Source: Sindora glabra (taxonomy: Eukaryota; Streptophyta; Magnoliopsida; Fabales; Fabaceae). Taken from it: DNA of 64,000 nucleotides. The stretch is from contig CM035228.1 of assembly GCA_020226215.1 (NCBI GenBank), positions 65,321,989-65,385,988 on the forward strand, in the 5' to 3' direction. Numbering within the stretch: position 1 is the stretch's first letter; every line of letters begins with the position of its first letter. Below, piece after piece: positions 61,680 through 64,000 of the stretch. Position numbers and translations under genes: made by a program. The notes under the pieces were generated by a model. It worked only from the letters and a program-made list of their open reading frames with translations. It made no database searches and was not told the DNA's origin.

Positions 61680-62574
61680 AACTAAAACAAGTAAACTTTG
61701 ATAAGTTAAATAATTGTATTATAAAAAATAAATTTAGCATAGAAAATTCAATCTAAAATTTTTTATTCAATACAAAAAGATTCAATGGACACAATAGCAT
61801 ATACATTAATAATAAATCATTAATCACATAAGCAATAAATAATTAATTTGAAAAATGTGTGTATAAAATATATGCATCAGGGAAATGGTTTAATAAAGGG
61901 AAAAAATTAGACAATATCATCAAAGATAAATTGAAAAATACACAAATGAATATCATGGCCAAGAAATATTGCTTATGTGATGCCTTGTCCTTGTGCAATA
62001 TTCCTTCAAATGTCACTATGATTCTTTAGTGTTCGGTGATTCTCCAATGCTTGATAAAGGAAAAATAGGTTTAAATGTTAGAAAATAGTTTAGTTTTCAC
62101 TTTCTATTTTATAGAAAAGGAGGTTTTGTATTTGTAGATCAAACAAAGGACAAAACACTCAAGTGAATGAAGCTTCCTTCATAAGTAATGAAGAGAAGAC
62201 AAAATTAATAAAGAATAAATAAATAAATTAATAATATAAAAAGAAGTTAAAAAATAGAAATAACCTTAAAAAGTTAAAATTCAACACATTATTACATAGC
62301 CTACAATTGTATAGTCTACATGCTATAGATCTCAACAAATCTAAACATAAAAATTATTATATTTATCATATATTCATATTACTATTATATTATTAGATAA
62401 ATTTTTTAAATATTATAGTTACTCATTTTCTTTTGCATATTATTATTTCTTGAATGATCACAAAATATTAAAAGACTATATAAGGGCACTATAGATTTTT
62501 TAAATTTTTTTATAGAGGTACTGATATATAATTCCTACTTTCTTTAAAAATTTTAGAATACAAGGTAGGCATTG
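61680..62574. other. 5' region of the hAT element
   Basis: No gene. Upstream of the transposase start on the minus strand it should contain the promoter and the second terminal repeat. The candidate end at 62540-62574 reads, on the minus strand, CAATGCCTACCTTG followed by TTCTAAAATTTTTAAAG. Confidence 0.4.
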
Positions 62575-62649
62575 ATGTGCAAGACTTCACCTATATTATT
62601 TTCTCCTATTTTATGCCTTTTAGTATGTTATATATGCTTAATTTTATGG

Positions 62650-63985
62650 TATTGGCCTTGTTATAAAATTTGGGGTTAGTTTTACTATAATTTGAAATTA
62701 TTCAATTAATACTAGATTTTTATACTATTTCAGATTTTTGGCTATATCTTGAGTTTTAAATATTAGATTTGCCTGGCCTTTGTATTATTGAAAAGCTTAA
62801 AGCAAGCTCTATAAATTTTATGTTTTACCAAAGCCTAGTTTGGATAATTGGAATGTTTAATTTAGCAAAGAATTTGAAACTTTGTTTCTATCCTAGGTGA
62901 GCTGCTTTTGGTTTTTAGGTCATATCTAGAGCACTAAAGATCTAATCAAGTGAAACTAGCACTTAACATTTCCTAAGACTAACCCTATAACTTTTATATT
63001 GGAGTTCAATGTAACTATAGTTTTGGTGATCTTACATTGATAGAAATCAAACTACAAAATTTTACTATAATAACTTTTGTAGTACATTATTTTGTAGAGT
63101 AGGTTCTGAACTTCAAAAATTAGCAAGACACTATTTTTTGTAACCCTAGAAGTCATATGATTTAGGCTTATTAGGTTTTAAATGTTAGCAAGTCAGATAT
63201 AGTGTTATGCCTTCAAAGGCAAGAACACTTTAAATGCAAGAACACTTTTACTCTTACATAATTAAGCTAAGATAACTTTTCTCTCATTTTCAAGTTTTTT
63301 TTTTAGCATGGAAGGCTAAATTTCTAGTTAATTTAAGGATTTTGAGGCTTTTCACTATTTGGATTATGAAATCCTAGGTTATAATGTTAACTTCTTCTAA
63401 TTAAATTTCCTCTTTCCTTAGTTCTTCATGTTGATTGTTTGGAATTACATGAGTTGAATGCTAATTAGTATAATTTGTGTTAAACCTTATGATTTCTAAT
63501 GTTTATCTATTTTTATACTAAATTATGATTGATTAATCATTATTTTCATATGGGGATAGAGAATTAAAAGATTAAATTAGAGGTTTATGGTTTAATCTCT
63601 TAATTTAGCTAAATTATATTGTTAAATTAATTTCAATTTGGCTTTATGAATTATAGCTGGTTCTTAATTTTACTAATATTTTTGATAAAATTATAGGTGG
63701 TCATTTAGTGTAAGACTTATGAATTATTGTAAGTATTTCAGATAATTTAAGGTTGAAAAAATTAATTAGAATTATCAAATATATTTAATCGATTAATTCA
63801 CACCAAAAGGTCTTAAATCCTTGGATATATTATTTTTCTACATTGAAGTTCCTTCCATTTTACTTCTATATTTTTTTTAGTGAATTTGTCTTAATTTTGA
63901 ATCAAAACTCCCCAATTTGGTTTTTTTTGTTCATTTTACTTTCTATTCTATTCGAATTCTATTTGAATTATATTTGTATTTATAT
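62650..63985 (+). repeat. Dispersed repeat, partner of 27410-28640
   Basis: Same blocks in the same order and orientation as the 27.4-kb copy, over at least 1.2 kb. It contains short copies of AAGAACACTTT at about 63220 and 63238. Non-coding. Confidence 0.7.
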
Positions 63986-64000
63986 TTTTGTAATATCCTA
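63986..64000 (+). other. Possible start of an LTR at the window edge
   Basis: TGTAATATCCTA, the last bases of the window, resembles the TGTAACATCC start at 51210. Too short to be sure. Confidence 0.2.

Larger units (their letters stand above)
53438..62574 (-). mobile_element. hAT transposon split by a 5.8-kb insertion
   Basis: The transposase runs on the minus strand in two parts, 60048-61679 and about 53560-54273, with inserted sequence between. Without the insertion the element would be about 3.4 kb. The left end CAGTGGTAGATCCAAAAAAT at 53438 is the CAGTGG(C)GGATCC type typical of plant hAT elements. A candidate opposite end on the minus strand at 62574, CAATGCCTACCTTG, is weaker, and I could not confirm an 8-bp target duplication, so the outer limits are tentative. 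Confidence 0.65.

Noticed and set aside
53438..62574. 8-bp target duplication for the split hAT element
   Set aside because: GTTAAATG on the left and ATGTGCAA on the right do not match at the ends chosen; a shifted comparison matches 6 of 8 but is not convincing.
1..64000. tRNA, rRNA or small nuclear RNA genes; prokaryotic features such as operons or ribosome binding sites
   Set aside because: None seen by eye on either strand. A covariance-model scan was not possible here.

Overview
This is AT-rich plant nuclear DNA, most likely from a core eudicot. It holds one clearly intact protein gene, a cytosolic dehydroascorbate reductase (DHAR) with six exons and GT-AG introns, and otherwise mostly decayed transposable elements. 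The DHAR exons are visibly less AT-rich than the flanks. Nothing in the sequence fixes the species.

Layout. 1-6650: remains of one or more minus-strand Ty1/copia elements (pol, gag, a tRNA-Met-type primer site and a probable 5' LTR). 6650-8460: AT-rich degenerate repeat units. 8460-11840: a broken autonomous Helitron (Rep/PIF1 helicase) with a recognisable 3' hairpin end. 11840-14070: LTR-like non-coding repeat related to 51-53 kb. 14070-17560: no genes, simple repeats. 17566-18760: a non-autonomous hAT-like element with a near-perfect 8-bp target duplication. 20020-24905: a structurally complete but dead Ty1/copia element with two LTRs, PBS, PPT and a 5-bp target duplication. It lies inside a host segment that was duplicated at 25.9-26.4 kb, where a version of the empty site survives. 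25-34 kb: foldback/MITE-like repeats, a 316-bp tandem duplication and a probable MULE-like element. 35.8-39.3 kb: more of the 6.7-kb repeat family and an array of about ten ~95-130-bp units carrying inverted repeats. 39.9-45.0 kb: the DHAR gene, whose long fifth intron carries a ~400-bp diverged tandem duplication. 45-53.4 kb: repeats and LTR-like sequence, with one unassigned possible exon. 53.4-62.6 kb: a minus-strand hAT transposase gene (TTF zinc finger, DUF4371, C-terminal dimerisation domain) cut in two by a 5.8-kb insertion; the two halves meet at the same codon and the insertion is flanked by a 5-bp duplication. 62.6-64 kb: second copy of the repeat at 27.4-28.6 kb.

Function. DHAR acts in the ascorbate-glutathione cycle and appears competent. 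The other coding sequence is from transposases, helicases and gag-pol polyproteins, all broken by stops, frameshifts or loss of key residues. I did not find a convincing new biological system. The best leads are the precisely split hAT gene, the inverted-repeat-bearing tandem array at 37.5-38.75 kb and the filled/empty-site pair at 20-26 kb.
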